Notes: generated by a model not told the origin, from the sequence alone. DNA of 64,000 nt from Streptococcus anginosus (GCF_001697145.1 NZ_CP012719.1:1026501-1090500), one strand, 5' to 3'. Shown: positions 18,278 through 26,910, numbered from the stretch's first letter. A program made the numbers and translations.

Positions 18278-18733
18278 TTAAGAATTTGTTGTATTTGAAT
18301 CATTATTTTCTGTCGTGCTACTATTCTTATCTGATTTGGTTGAACCGTCAGCATTTGATGGAGCTTTTTTCTTTGAGTTATTACTGTTTCCTGAGCCATT
18401 TTGGCTATTACTATTGTCACTTTGGTTGCCATTTTGTTGGGGTGGCATTCCATTTGGACCACCTTGGTTATTTCCGTTTTGTTGTCCACCTGGAGGCATT
18501 CCTGGACCACCTTGATTTTGGTTCCCCTGTTGCTGGTTATTCTGTGCCTGAGTTGTTGTGCTTGTCTGTACTTTTGCCTGCTGATTGAGTGCATTTGTTG
18601 CTAAAGAGCCAATGCCTAACCCACCGAGAAGACCAACAGCGAGTGATCCGCTCGCTACAACAGTCATCCACCATTTGGTACTTTTTTCAACCATGATCAT
18701 CTTCTCTTTCTTACTTGTGTTCTCTTGTTTCAT
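18278..18733 (-). CDS. N/Q-rich membrane-anchored or secreted protein upstream of ciaRH
   Basis: About 151 residues from the ATG at 18731-18733 (MKQENTSKKEK). An upstream TTG frame exists, but nothing like a ribosome site precedes it. One hydrophobic segment (about residues 22-45, VVASGSLAVGLLGGLGIGS) would anchor or export it. The rest is low complexity: Q/N-rich, then glycine-proline-rich (GGPGMPPGG, GGPNGMPPQ), then S/N/K-rich with acidic residues. I do not recognise a domain. It sits where S. mutans has ciaX, a secreted modulator of CiaRH, so a similar role is possible but only positional. Confidence 0.55.
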   Translation of the reverse strand: MKQENTSKKEKMIMVEKSTKWWMTVVASGSLAVGLLGGLGIGSLATNALNQQAKVQTSTTTQAQNNQQQGNQNQGGPGMPPGGQQNGNNQGGPNGMPPQQNGNQSDNSNSQNGSGNSNNSKKKAPSNADGSTKSDKNSSTTENNDSNTTNS

Positions 18734-18824
18734 TTTTGTCAAATTCCTTCTTTCTATTTTTAAGCGATCAGAGATTGCATTCCAAAGAGTATTGCCACAA
18801 TAACTTCTTTGATGCCAAAATTTA

Positions 18825-18857
18825 TCAGACAAACAAATTTAACTTTGAGTTTTTCAT
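18825..18857 (-). CDS. Possible 10-codon leader ORF
   Basis: ATG at 18855-18857 follows GAAAGGACGTGATGAG, the best ribosome site in this leader, and encodes MKNSKLNLFV then TGA. It is about 90 bases before the N/Q-rich gene and downstream of the TTTAAG promoter. It could be a leader peptide or a decayed start. Confidence 0.3.
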   Translation of the reverse strand: MKNSKLNLFV

Positions 18858-18887
18858 CTCATCACGTCCTTTCTTTTGAATGGAACT

Positions 18888-18931
18888 ATCATATCTACTT
18901 TTTCTTAAAAGTGACTGAATTTTTTCTTAAA
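18888..18931 (-). promoter_or_regulatory. CiaR-type promoter (TTTAAG repeats and TATGAT)
   Basis: On the minus strand TTTAAG occurs at 18931-18926 and again at 18909-18904, 22 bp apart, with a degenerate copy (ATTCAG) halfway at 11 bp. A -10 TATGAT follows 10 bases later at 18893-18888. CiaR sites in pneumococcus are TTTAAG-N5-TTTAAG, 11-bp period, just upstream of the -10. Confidence 0.6.
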
Positions 18932-19118
18932 AGAAACTAAAAATAAAGAGAGAAAATAGTAAAATGATACACAAAATATAAAAAGAAAAAACTAAATCAG
19001 AATATTCCAATTTAGTTTAGAAGATTATCTCATAAAACTTGTCCTAGAAAAGGCAAAGAGCATAGTCTCTTTTCTCAAAAGAGTGACCTATTTTCCATTT
19101 TATCTTCAAGTAATGCTG

Positions 19119-19817
19119 CTATTCTTTCGGTTTTTCCATATACAATGAATGACTACAGCTAGTCATTTCTATGAGGTTTAGAAAGTTCGGGATGGTCTGT
19201 ATAGCCCTCTTTTTCCAAATTGGCGTTTCCTTATTTATTTCTGGAATGAACAAAATTGCATTTTTATTTTTCAAAAAGGACAAATTTCTAAAAGCTTGCC
19301 GTCTTATTGTCAATAAATGAGTCATTAACTTTTTAGATAAGCTTAAATGCCAATGTTTTTGAACTTTATCAAAAACAAAACTTTCTTTTGCCGCCCTCTC
19401 CAAATCTTCTGACCATACAGCAGAGCTTTGTTTTTCAGTTATAACAGCTTTCTTTAGGCTTTCATAAACACTCGTTTGAAGATAATTCAGAGAATCTTCA
19501 ATTTCTACATTCAAAGGGCAAATTTTATCCATATTAATGTATCCACCATCTAATAAGACGAGATGCGTAATTTTATCATAGACACTTGTTAGATAAACTG
19601 CTAAATCTGCTCCCAAAGAATGGGCTATTAACAGAATATCGTCATCCATATCAACTTATGCCATAAACCAATCTTTCAACGCCTGTAATGAAATCAGTTG
19701 CTCTTCCAACCTAGAATCATAAATATCTAGATAAGTAACTGGAAAAGACAGTGCATTAAAAAAGTCCTGGGGATAATAGCAATTGCAGCCTAGTCCTCCA
19801 ATAAAATAAGCCTTCAT
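19119..19817 (-). pseudogene. Alpha/beta hydrolase gene interrupted by a nonsense codon
   Basis: Reading from the ATG at 19815-19817 (MKAYFIGGLG), 53 residues lead to TAA at 19656-19658. The same frame then continues without shift through DMDDDILLIAHSLGADLAVYL to the stop at 19119. AHSLGAD is the nucleophile elbow (GxSxG-like, AHSLG) of an alpha/beta hydrolase and lies after the stop; a His near the C-terminus (CSHSLYM) could complete the triad. A single base change in an AAA/CAA/GAA codon explains the break. Restart at the internal ATG 19647-19649 would give a 176-residue product lacking the first strands. Confidence 0.75.
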
Positions 19818-19945
19818 ATTCTTATCCTTTCAGTCAGATGTTTCCAAAACAAAGTTTACTTTTATATTTTATTGAGAATAACAAGCAAATATTGAACTCA
19901 AAAAACACAAAAGCCCTTCAACAATAAGGACTTTTGAGGACACAT

Positions 19946-19958
19946 TATGTCCCCTGCC
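19946..19958. repeat. Distal attachment site (attL) of the integrated element
   Basis: TATGTCCCCTGCC is identical to 32113-32125, which covers the 3' end of the tRNA-Arg gene. It marks the left boundary of a 12.2-kb element. Confidence 0.85.
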
Positions 19959-20050
19959 AGTAAAATTACGTTAAATTAAGTTAAAATAAAAAACAGAAAT
20001 CGCATGAAATCAAGGTTTTATCACTTGCTTTAGAATATAAAAAAACAATT

Positions 20051-20070
20051 TTTTGAACAGATTTTGAACA
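20051..20070 (+). promoter_or_regulatory. Integrase arm-type site pair, left end
   Basis: TTTTGAACA occurs at 20051-20059 and 20062-20070, 11 bp apart. An identical pair with identical spacing sits at 32048-32067 inside the right end. A 10-bp direct repeat GTTAAAWTAA at 19970 and 19980 lies between this pair and attL and could be an excisionase site. Confidence 0.7.
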
Positions 20071-20218
20071 AACTTTGTAAACTATCAATTCTCAACATGA
20101 GTAAGATTGCTTTTGCACTGAATCAAAAACTCACCATTAACATTGGTTAATATCAGCTTTTAGATGTCATATAAAGAAACTCTATGAATAACACTTCAAG
20201 GAGTTTTTTTATGTCAAA

Positions 20219-20247
20219 TTGACAGATGAAGACATTAGGTGTATAAT
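20219..20247 (+). promoter_or_regulatory. Promoter of the toxin-antitoxin operon
   Basis: Consensus TTGACA (20219-20224), 17-base spacer and TATAAT (20242-20247). GTATAATATAC overlapping the -10 is a small dyad suited to binding by the antitoxin. Confidence 0.8.
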
Positions 20248-20276
20248 ATACTTATGATATAAAAGGAGGTGCAAAA

Positions 20277-20525
20277 ATGGCTCTCACAAAAAATAAGTCA
20301 AGATTAAATTTGAATATTGATTCTGACCTAAAAGAAAATGTAGGAAAAATTTTATCAGAAATGGGACTAGACTACACAACGGCTATCAATATCTATTTCA
20401 GAAAAATTTTAACCGAGCAAAAAATACCTTTTGAAATTAGTATTCGTAAAAATTTGACTGTTGATGAAATTTTTGGGAAAAATTGGAGAGACGGCTTAGA
20501 TGAAATTGAGGACGATTGGGAATGA
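20277..20525 (+). CDS. RelB/DinJ-type antitoxin
   Basis: An 82-residue protein with an N-terminal ribbon-helix-helix (SRLNLNIDSDLKENVGKILSEMGLDYTTAINIYFRKI), the RelB/DinJ signature. That part binds the operator as a dimer, and a C-terminal acidic tail (residues about 65-82, GLDEIEDDWE) would wrap the toxin. A good ribosome site AAAGGAGGTG precedes it. It overlaps the toxin start by four bases (ATGA). It is the first operon inside the left end of the element and is likely to stabilise it. Confidence 0.88.
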   Translation: MALTKNKSRLNLNIDSDLKENVGKILSEMGLDYTTAINIYFRKILTEQKIPFEISIRKNLTVDEIFGKNWRDGLDEIEDDWE

Positions 20526-20818
20526 CCTACCAAGTTGAATTAACTCCAGATGCTCAAAATGATTTAGCTAAATTAGATAACAGTCAAATCATTCATGTTA
20601 GAAAATCTTTACTCAAACTAGAACAAAATGGTCCTAAAGTCGGTGAAGCTCTCCATGGTAAGTTAGCAGGCTATCGCAAATTAAAACATAGAAAATTAGG
20701 TTTAAGAGTTATCTTTAGAGAAACAAGCAACGGAATTGAGATTATAGAGGTCATTGCGATTGGCAAACGGAGTGATTCTGAAATCTATAAGATTGCTGAA
20801 AAAAGAATTCTGCCTTAA
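20522..20818 (+). CDS. RelE/ParE-type toxin
   Basis: A 98-residue basic protein from the ATG at 20522 (MTYQVELTPDAQND), the start that overlaps the antitoxin stop. The pattern AQNDLAKLD, HGKLAGYRKLKHRKLGLRVIFRE and EVIAIGKRSDSEIY is that of the RelE superfamily. Members cleave ribosome-bound mRNA in the A site (RelE) or poison gyrase (ParE); the basic RKLKHRKLGLRV core favours the mRNA interferase type. Confidence 0.87.
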   Translation: MTYQVELTPDAQNDLAKLDNSQIIHVRKSLLKLEQNGPKVGEALHGKLAGYRKLKHRKLGLRVIFRETSNGIEIIEVIAIGKRSDSEIYKIAEKRILP

Positions 20819-20925
20819 TTTATTTTTATTATACTATAAAAGCTCTAGTATTTTTAGATACCAGAGCTTTTATATTGACTTTTTCCCTCATGTGAAATAA
20901 TTCTAAGTCAGTTTCATTTTACATA

Positions 20926-21774
20926 CTATATCAATCTTGATTTAATACCTACCCCATTACGTCTAATAGCTTCAAGGTTTCTATTGACTTTTGAAGATTC
21001 ATTTCGAGCATTTTGCATGTCTTGCCGTAAGCGATTCGCAGATTCGCGAACCTCTGCCATGACTTGATCATAATTTTGATGCAATTGTCTCTCTAATTGT
21101 TTTTGTTGTTGTAACATTTGTTGTTGATGTTGTTCTGTACGCCATAGATTAGCTGCTTCTTGAAAATTCATTGCACGGTAATCTTTTAAAAGAACAATCA
21201 TTCCTGCAAAGTCTTCTAGTTTACAAAAATTATCAGGAATAAGAGAAATGAAATATGAGAAGGTTGGATCATTTTCTAAATCTTGTTTTTCTTGATTATA
21301 CGATTGATACTGCGTTGTATTTGTTGCTTCAAGAGTTGCTTCTTCTGACACTTTCTCAGCTTGTTTACGTGTTAAACCATAATTAATTGTAATTTTTGGG
21401 AAAAAAAGAGATCGTTTTTCATGTTTAGTGATTTCACTTATCTTTTCATTCATCTTTTCAGTTAGAAACATGAATATTTTCGCAGTAACCTGCCCTATTA
21501 CATATCCTATTGGGAGCTGTAGTATAGTAATAAAGAAATTGCTCTCTGAACTGGCAAAAAATGCTACAGCAAAAACAATTCCAATTATATTGGCTATTCT
21601 GTTCTTTTTTCTTTTAGTTGCTTGCTGTAGTCTCAGTTGACGGTTTGCTTTAATTGTATTTTGCATTTTATTGTTAAGAGTTACAATTTTATCCCCTTGT
21701 ACATAAAGCAAAGTCAAAATATCAAGCAATTCTTCTCTATTAAAATCACTAATGGCTAACTTTTCTTCTGTCAT
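20926..21774 (-). CDS. Membrane coiled-coil protein coupled to the LPXTG gene
   Basis: A 282-residue protein I cannot assign. It has a soluble N-terminus, a basic stretch (KRKKNR), two hydrophobic segments (about residues 66-83 and 86-106) and a long C-terminal Q/E/R-rich helix (about 215-275) likely to form a coiled coil. Its start is 6 bases after the LPXTG gene stop, so the two form an operon. It may be an accessory factor of the surface protein or separate cargo. Confidence 0.65.
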   Translation of the reverse strand: MTEEKLAISDFNREELLDILTLLYVQGDKIVTLNNKMQNTIKANRQLRLQQATKRKKNRIANIIGIVFAVAFFASSESNFFITILQLPIGYVIGQVTAKIFMFLTEKMNEKISEITKHEKRSLFFPKITINYGLTRKQAEKVSEEATLEATNTTQYQSYNQEKQDLENDPTFSYFISLIPDNFCKLEDFAGMIVLLKDYRAMNFQEAANLWRTEQHQQQMLQQQKQLERQLHQNYDQVMAEVRESANRLRQDMQNARNESSKVNRNLEAIRRNGVGIKSRLI

Positions 21775-21780
21775 ATTTCC

Positions 21781-24700
21781 TTATCCTCTTCTTCCACGTT
21801 TTCTACGTACACCAAAACTAAGACTTGCTAAGATTCCCATACCTATCAATGCCAGCCATGAACTTTTTTCTCCAGTTTGTGGGAGTTGTTTGTCAGCTCG
21901 GCTATAAATATAGCTTGAGTGAATGGTTGGGCGAATCTTTTTGCTTGTGGTCATTGGTTTGGCAGCTTGACGCATTGAAAGAGCTTGTGCTTTTTCTTCT
22001 GCTGCTTTCTTAGAAGCAACCCACTCCTCATACGCCTTCTTCACCGCCTCATACTGGCTATTCGCATCCTTTTGGTCTTTCAACAGCTCCGCCAGCTTGC
22101 TACGCGCTTCTAACGTTCTCGCAACAGCTTCCTTATGCTTCGCACTTGCTACCAGTTGCTCTTTCATTGCTTCACCAAGCAACTTATCCGCATTCTTATA
22201 CATGGCAAGCAAGTTTTGTTGGTCTTTCAACTTGCCTTCCAACACTGCACGTTCCGCAGCCAATTTAGCTTCCATGTTCTTCGCAGCTGCCACCGCTTGT
22301 TCAGCAGCGACCAATTTGGCATCTTCATTTGTTTTACTTGCTTTCAACACAGCCAAGTTGTTTTCAGCTGCCGTCAAGGCTTGTTCTGCGGTACGAAGTG
22401 CCGCTTGTTTTTCTTTGATAGATGCTTTGAGGTTGGCAACCGCTTTGTCTGCCGCATCTTTACGAGCTTGGGCATCCTTGCGAGCGGTCGTTGCTTTTTC
22501 CAATGCTTCACTAGCCGCTGGTGTAGCGTCTTTCACCCCGGTAAGTGCTGCCAATTTGGCTTTGGTGGCATTGAGCATCTGTTGCGCTTCCACTGCTTTG
22601 CTTTCTGCTTCACGAAGGGCGGTAGCAGCCTTTTGAGCCGCTTCTTCTTTGGCAGCTAAGATACCTTGTGCTTTTTGCAATGCAGCTTGTTTTTCTTGAA
22701 TCGATGCGTTGAGGTTGGCAACCGCTTTGTCTGCACTCGCTTTGCGGGTTTCTGCGCTAGTACGTGTTGCAACTGCCGCACGGTGTGCCATTTTAGCGCT
22801 AGGTGTTTGGAGCGCTTGGTTGCGTACAGTAGCCAATTCAGCTTGAGTAGCAGCGAGTGCTTGACTAGCTGCATCAAAAGCCGCTTGTTTAGCAGTCAGA
22901 ACTCCATTTGCTTCATTGAAAGCTGTGAGTGCCATTTGGAAGTCGCTTTCGGCTTGTGCCAAGTCTTTTTCTAATTGCGTAGTGTCATATGGGTCTGGTA
23001 GGGCATTATCATTTGTTGCAAATGAAACAGAGTGTTCTCGCGCAGCACCATTTGGTGTTACACTGGTTGCAACTCCTACAACGTGTTGGTCATTATCGGA
23101 TTCTGTCAACATATTGACAATGTGACCATAATTGTGATTGTAATCGGTTCTAAAGGTACCCAAAATTGATTCAAAAATGTAGCGATACATTTCCGTCATG
23201 GTTGTGGTACCAGAACCAATAAATCCGATATTTTCAGATGTCCAGTTTGTTCCACCTGCTGCACTACCTTCATTTAATGCATCACGACTGTGACCAGATG
23301 ACAATGGTTTGTTTTCTTTTGCATATGCTTTAGCAATTTTCATTACAGATGTAATGGCATCTTCTGTGGTATATGATTTCGCATTTGGACCCCAGATTTG
23401 ACGACGCATTTCTGTTAAAACATGCGCATAGTATTGTGATAGGGCACGAACTTGATCACGTGTTGGATGTGCTGGATCGAAAGTTGATGGATCTGTTGGT
23501 ACTACAGGTGCTTCATATAATCCAGCTTGTTGCTCAAACCATGCGTCCATAGAATCGAAAAATTCATCTTTTGCTTCTTGACTTCTACCAGAATCTACAA
23601 ACTTCTTATAAGCTGCAATCATTTCTGGTGTGAATTTCGGTATTTTAGACAACTTTTTCTTAGCATCCAATTCTTTCTGCAAGGCATCACGTTTGGCTTC
23701 GGCTGCTTCTTTGACTGCTTTCTTGGCTTCCGCATTTTTCTTGGCTTCCGCAAGGGCATTTTCGGCATCGGTTTTGGCTGCCGTTTGTTCCGTTTCTTTT
23801 GCGGTTAAGTCTTTGATTTTGGCATCCCGGTCAGCATCTGCTTTCTTGGCTTCGTCCAATTTTTGAGCGGCTTCCATTTCTTTGGTTTTGGCGTCAGAAA
23901 GAGCCTTCTCAGCAGCTTTTTGTTCATCCAAGACCTTTTGGGCGCCGGTTCCATCGAGGGCTGCCTGAGCCGTTTCTACTGCCTTTTTAGCGGTGTTAAC
24001 GTCCGCTTTAGCTGCGCTATCCGCTGTCTTTTTCGCAGCCGCATCGGTTGCCGTGTCGGTTGCCGTTTTGCTTTGAGTGGCTGCTTGGTTGTTCAAGTCC
24101 TCGATTTGGGCATGACGGTCGGTATCTGCCTTTTTAGCGTCTACCAATTTTTGAGTGGCATCGCTTTCTGCCTTTTTGGCATCTTCTAAGCCTTTGTTGG
24201 CCGCTTTTTGTTCATCGAGGGCTTTTTGTTCGCCGGTGCCGTCGAGCGCTGCTTTGGCGGTATCGACACCTTTTTGGGCATTCTCAACGGCTTTTTGTCC
24301 ATCTTCTACCGCTTTTTGGCTCTTGTCCACCTGTGCTTTTTGGGCAGTCGCCGCATCAGTTGCCGTTTGTGTCGCATTGGCTGCAGTATCACTTGCTTTT
24401 TGATTTTGTGCAATTTCTTTTTGCGTATCGGTTACGCCTTTTTCCGCTTGGGCAATCGCATCTGGTGTAGCGGCAGCCTTATTCTTTTCCGCTTCGGCTA
24501 CTTTTGCGGTAGCATCTTCAACAGCCTTTTGGCTGTTCGCTTCAATTTGAGCACTTTCAGCTACTTTCCCGGCTTGGTCGGTCACCGCTTGATCGGCTTG
24601 TTGCTTAATCCCATGCGCTTCCTCAACCGTCTTCTCTGTTGGGGTGGTGGTGACCACAGCGCTATCCTTCGTCAATAGAACACCGTCTAAGACTTTAATA

Positions 24701-24849
24701 TTATGTGCCTTGGGTGCTGTTACATCTGAAGAGATCTCCGTTGACGATTTGACCACTTCGTCCGCTTGTACAGTTGCCCCATTAGCTACACCAAACGCAG
24801 CTAGTGCTATAGCCCCTGTTGCTGTACCTTTAATAACCTTGTTTCCCAT
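21781..24849 (-). CDS. LPXTG-anchored SEC10/PgrA-like surface protein
   Basis: A 1022-residue wall protein. The signal peptide (residues 1-30, cleaved after TVQA) is short. Residues about 60-380 are Ala/Lys/Glu-rich coiled coil holding two roughly 100-residue repeats marked AALDGTGxQKxLDEQKAA. A central globular part (about 390-620), with SRDALNE and NWTSENIGFIG, resembles the SEC10/PgrA surface-exclusion domain. A second coiled coil (about 625-960) repeats SADKAVANLNASI. LPQTG at about 989-993, a hydrophobic stretch and RRKRGRRG form the sortase signal. GC looks higher than in neighbours. PgrA-type proteins limit entry of like conjugative elements, or act as adhesins. Confidence 0.85.
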   Translation of the reverse strand: MGNKVIKGTATGAIALAAFGVANGATVQADEVVKSSTEISSDVTAPKAHNIKVLDGVLLTKDSAVVTTTPTEKTVEEAHGIKQQADQAVTDQAGKVAESAQIEANSQKAVEDATAKVAEAEKNKAAATPDAIAQAEKGVTDTQKEIAQNQKASDTAANATQTATDAATAQKAQVDKSQKAVEDGQKAVENAQKGVDTAKAALDGTGEQKALDEQKAANKGLEDAKKAESDATQKLVDAKKADTDRHAQIEDLNNQAATQSKTATDTATDAAAKKTADSAAKADVNTAKKAVETAQAALDGTGAQKVLDEQKAAEKALSDAKTKEMEAAQKLDEAKKADADRDAKIKDLTAKETEQTAAKTDAENALAEAKKNAEAKKAVKEAAEAKRDALQKELDAKKKLSKIPKFTPEMIAAYKKFVDSGRSQEAKDEFFDSMDAWFEQQAGLYEAPVVPTDPSTFDPAHPTRDQVRALSQYYAHVLTEMRRQIWGPNAKSYTTEDAITSVMKIAKAYAKENKPLSSGHSRDALNEGSAAGGTNWTSENIGFIGSGTTTMTEMYRYIFESILGTFRTDYNHNYGHIVNMLTESDNDQHVVGVATSVTPNGAAREHSVSFATNDNALPDPYDTTQLEKDLAQAESDFQMALTAFNEANGVLTAKQAAFDAASQALAATQAELATVRNQALQTPSAKMAHRAAVATRTSAETRKASADKAVANLNASIQEKQAALQKAQGILAAKEEAAQKAATALREAESKAVEAQQMLNATKAKLAALTGVKDATPAASEALEKATTARKDAQARKDAADKAVANLKASIKEKQAALRTAEQALTAAENNLAVLKASKTNEDAKLVAAEQAVAAAKNMEAKLAAERAVLEGKLKDQQNLLAMYKNADKLLGEAMKEQLVASAKHKEAVARTLEARSKLAELLKDQKDANSQYEAVKKAYEEWVASKKAAEEKAQALSMRQAAKPMTTSKKIRPTIHSSYIYSRADKQLPQTGEKSSWLALIGMGILASLSFGVRRKRGRRG

Positions 24850-24876
24850 AGTTCCTCCTGTTTTTTAACTTTTAGG

Positions 24877-24902
24877 AAGGCTTGACTACAAAGTCAAGCC
24901 TT
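24877..24902 (-). promoter_or_regulatory. 5'-leader hairpin of the surface protein gene
   Basis: Perfect 11-bp arms AAGGCTTGACT (24877-24887) and AGTCAAGCCTT (24892-24902) with a 4-base loop, about 28 bases upstream of the ATG and without a T-run. It is a candidate mRNA-stability or translation-control element. Confidence 0.7.
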
Positions 24903-24936
24903 GTTATATGTAGTATAACAAGCGTTTTTGTCAAGT
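24901..24936 (-). promoter_or_regulatory. Promoter region with 8-bp dyad, surface protein gene
   Basis: TTGTTATA (24901-24908) and TATAACAA (24914-24921) form a dyad next to a minus-strand TTGACA -35 at 24928-24933. The exact -10 is uncertain. The dyad overlaps the promoter core and could be an operator for the divergent XRE regulator. Confidence 0.5.
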
Positions 24937-25110
24937 ATTTAGCATGATTTTTGAAAAATTTTTGAGAAAAACGTTCCCCTATCCAACCTTAAAAAGTTGT
25001 CACAGATTGATTATAGCACCTAAAACCAATCTTGTAAAGTTATTAATCAACCTTTTGAGAAGTTATCTTTCTCCCTAAAAATCGGTATCATGGAGAAAAA
25101 GAGGTACGAT

Positions 25111-25440
25111 ATGAAAGAATTATTACGAGATTACATTGGGAAAAGAATCCGCCTTTTAAGATTAGAAAGAGGAATGACCCAAGAACAACTGGAAGAACGA
25201 GCGGATTTAGGCACAAATTACGTTTATAAACTAGAGCATCTTGCCCCAAATGTCAAAATCAACACTCTTGAAAGGGTGATGCAAGCCCTAGAAGTTGATA
25301 TTGAAACCTTTTTTGATATGGCAGTAACAGACAAGGAGAAAGAAGATGATTTAACCCAATTAGTCCAACATCTGAAATCACTCCCACAAGAAAAACAAAA
25401 GAAAGTGATTGATGCCATTACCGTATTATTAGAGAGTTGA
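25111..25440 (+). CDS. XRE-family transcriptional regulator
   Basis: About 109 residues from the ATG at 25111, preceded by AAAGAGG; an in-frame ATG 21 bases upstream has no ribosome site. The helix-turn-helix is at about residues 10-60 (RIRLLRLERGMTQEQLEERADLGTNYVYKLEH), followed by an acidic C-terminal helix. It is divergent from the surface protein gene and upstream of the DUF6161-like gene, with dyads on both sides, so it may control either. Confidence 0.85.
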   Translation: MKELLRDYIGKRIRLLRLERGMTQEQLEERADLGTNYVYKLEHLAPNVKINTLERVMQALEVDIETFFDMAVTDKEKEDDLTQLVQHLKSLPQEKQKKVIDAITVLLES

Positions 25441-25500
25441 GTTTTGAATAATAAAGAAACCGTCATTTCTAGAGAGAGTCACATGTGTAAATATACTAGT

Positions 25501-25527
25501 TTGTATAATGTTACAATCATTATACAA
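25501..25527. promoter_or_regulatory. 10-bp inverted repeat upstream of the DUF6161-like gene
   Basis: TTGTATAATG (25501-25510) and CATTATACAA (25518-25527), 7-base centre, in the 177-base gap between the XRE gene and the next gene. It is similar in flavour to the TTGTTATA/TATAACAA dyad on the other side of the regulator. Confidence 0.6.
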
Positions 25528-25617
25528 AGAGTATATAGAGTATGACATAACAATCCTATATATAAGTGTCTCTTTGAGAAATAATATCAATAAAATCACA
25601 ACAGACAAGGAGATTGA

Positions 25618-26910
25618 ATGACCAGACAGACTAATGCACAAATTTCTAATTTTATGGATGAATATTTCCGATTTGAGATTAAAAATGATAGTTGTAATCT
25701 AGATTATGATCAACCCGAGATGACCTTTTCTGAGCTAGAAGTTATAATTCAATCCAATTATAAATATTGGGAGCGAAAAAATAAAGATAATGATATGGCT
25801 ACTCCTATTTTTGAGAAATGGACTAATTGGAAGACGAAGTTTGAACAATTAAAAGATTTTCTCAAGAATAAGGAAGAATTTGACAATCAAGACGTAAATA
25901 ATTTTATGTATAATTATTTTAGTTCTTATTATTCAAGCGAAGTTTCAACAGAAATTAGAACTTATCGAATAGATATTGATAGTCCAATCAATAAAGATAA
26001 AGACATAGCAAGTATAAGATTGTTTATAGATTTTTACTTAAACAGCTGGGCTACAGATTACTTGCTAGATGCAATAAGAAATTATATTCAGATTGAAAAG
26101 AACAAAAATAATATTGGATATTATCTTTCGTCTACAGAATCAGAAAGAAATTTACCAGCTTTGTTTGTACTCAATAGAGAGATGCCTAAACTCAAAATTT
26201 CTGTTAAGGAGATTCAGAATAAACTTGTCCAACCTGTTTCAGAATCTGTAGATAATCTCGCTAAAGAAACAGAAGAGCATTTCAAGCAAACAGCTAACTT
26301 GGTTGAGAAAAATGATGAAAAAATTAGAGAGATTTTCATTGAACATTCTCGTGAAGTAGATGAATTTAAAAATAATCTTGAACAATGGAGAGATAAAAAA
26401 GAAACAGCTATAAAGATTTTAGAAGATACCTACGAGAAAAAATTACAACTTGAATCGCCTGAAAAGTTATGGAAAGAACGTTCAAAGAATTATAAAATTA
26501 AAACTTGGTGGTGGATGGGTGGTCTTGGGGTTTTTATTGTCGCGTTGATATGCTCTGCAGGGAGTTTAGTGGTTAACATACATGATTATTTACAGGGGAC
26601 GATAAAAAATATTCCATTCATTTCGCAATCATTTATTTATGTTGCACTAGTTTCTTTTTTGATATATCTCGTTCGGGTTGTTATTAAGATTATTATTTCA
26701 AGTCAGCATATGGCTATGGAATATGAGCAAAAAGAAGCATTAACAAGATTTTATCAAGCGCTAGTTTATGATGGTAAAGAGGTAGATAAAGAAGAACGCC
26801 TGATAATTTTTAATGCTTTATTTAGCAAAACAGAAACTGGTCTTGTAAAAACTGATAACTCTAGTGAATCCGAAGCACTAATAGCTCTACTTTCTAAAAG
26901 CATAAAATAA
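25618..26910 (+). CDS. DUF6161-like membrane protein, element cargo
   Basis: A 430-residue protein: soluble N-terminal region (1-210), a coiled-coil stretch (about 215-290, KETEEHFKQTANLVEKNDEKI), two hydrophobic segments (about 305-325 and 340-362) and a C-terminal tail. That tail (SSQHMAMEYEQKEALTRFYQALV then EERLIIFNALFSK) resembles the DUF6161 C-terminus as I remember it. The layout of a sensor-like soluble part plus a paired membrane segment is common among abortive-infection effectors, but no defence role is shown. AT-rich relative to neighbours, which suggests separate acquisition. Confidence 0.55.
   Translation: MTRQTNAQISNFMDEYFRFEIKNDSCNLDYDQPEMTFSELEVIIQSNYKYWERKNKDNDMATPIFEKWTNWKTKFEQLKDFLKNKEEFDNQDVNNFMYNYFSSYYSSEVSTEIRTYRIDIDSPINKDKDIASIRLFIDFYLNSWATDYLLDAIRNYIQIEKNKNNIGYYLSSTESERNLPALFVLNREMPKLKISVKEIQNKLVQPVSESVDNLAKETEEHFKQTANLVEKNDEKIREIFIEHSREVDEFKNNLEQWRDKKETAIKILEDTYEKKLQLESPEKLWKERSKNYKIKTWWWMGGLGVFIVALICSAGSLVVNIHDYLQGTIKNIPFISQSFIYVALVSFLIYLVRVVIKIIISSQHMAMEYEQKEALTRFYQALVYDGKEVDKEERLIIFNALFSKTETGLVKTDNSSESEALIALLSKSIK

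Noticed and set aside
18286..18604. Plus-strand frames opposite the N/Q-rich gene
   Set aside because: Several overlapping frames come from the low-complexity codons of the minus-strand gene; no start signals.
19063..19081. Terminator for the hydrolase pseudogene (AAAGAG/CTCTTT)
   Set aside because: The stem is only 6 bp with a weak U-run, so not listed as a feature.
20277..20818. Phage-defence Abi system
   Set aside because: Sequence is clearly a RelBE-type pair; element maintenance is the simpler role.
22097..24678. Long plus-strand open frames opposite the LPXTG gene
   Set aside because: They mirror the Ala/Lys/Glu-rich repeats of the minus-strand gene, lack ribosome sites and give cysteine/phenylalanine-rich nonsense.
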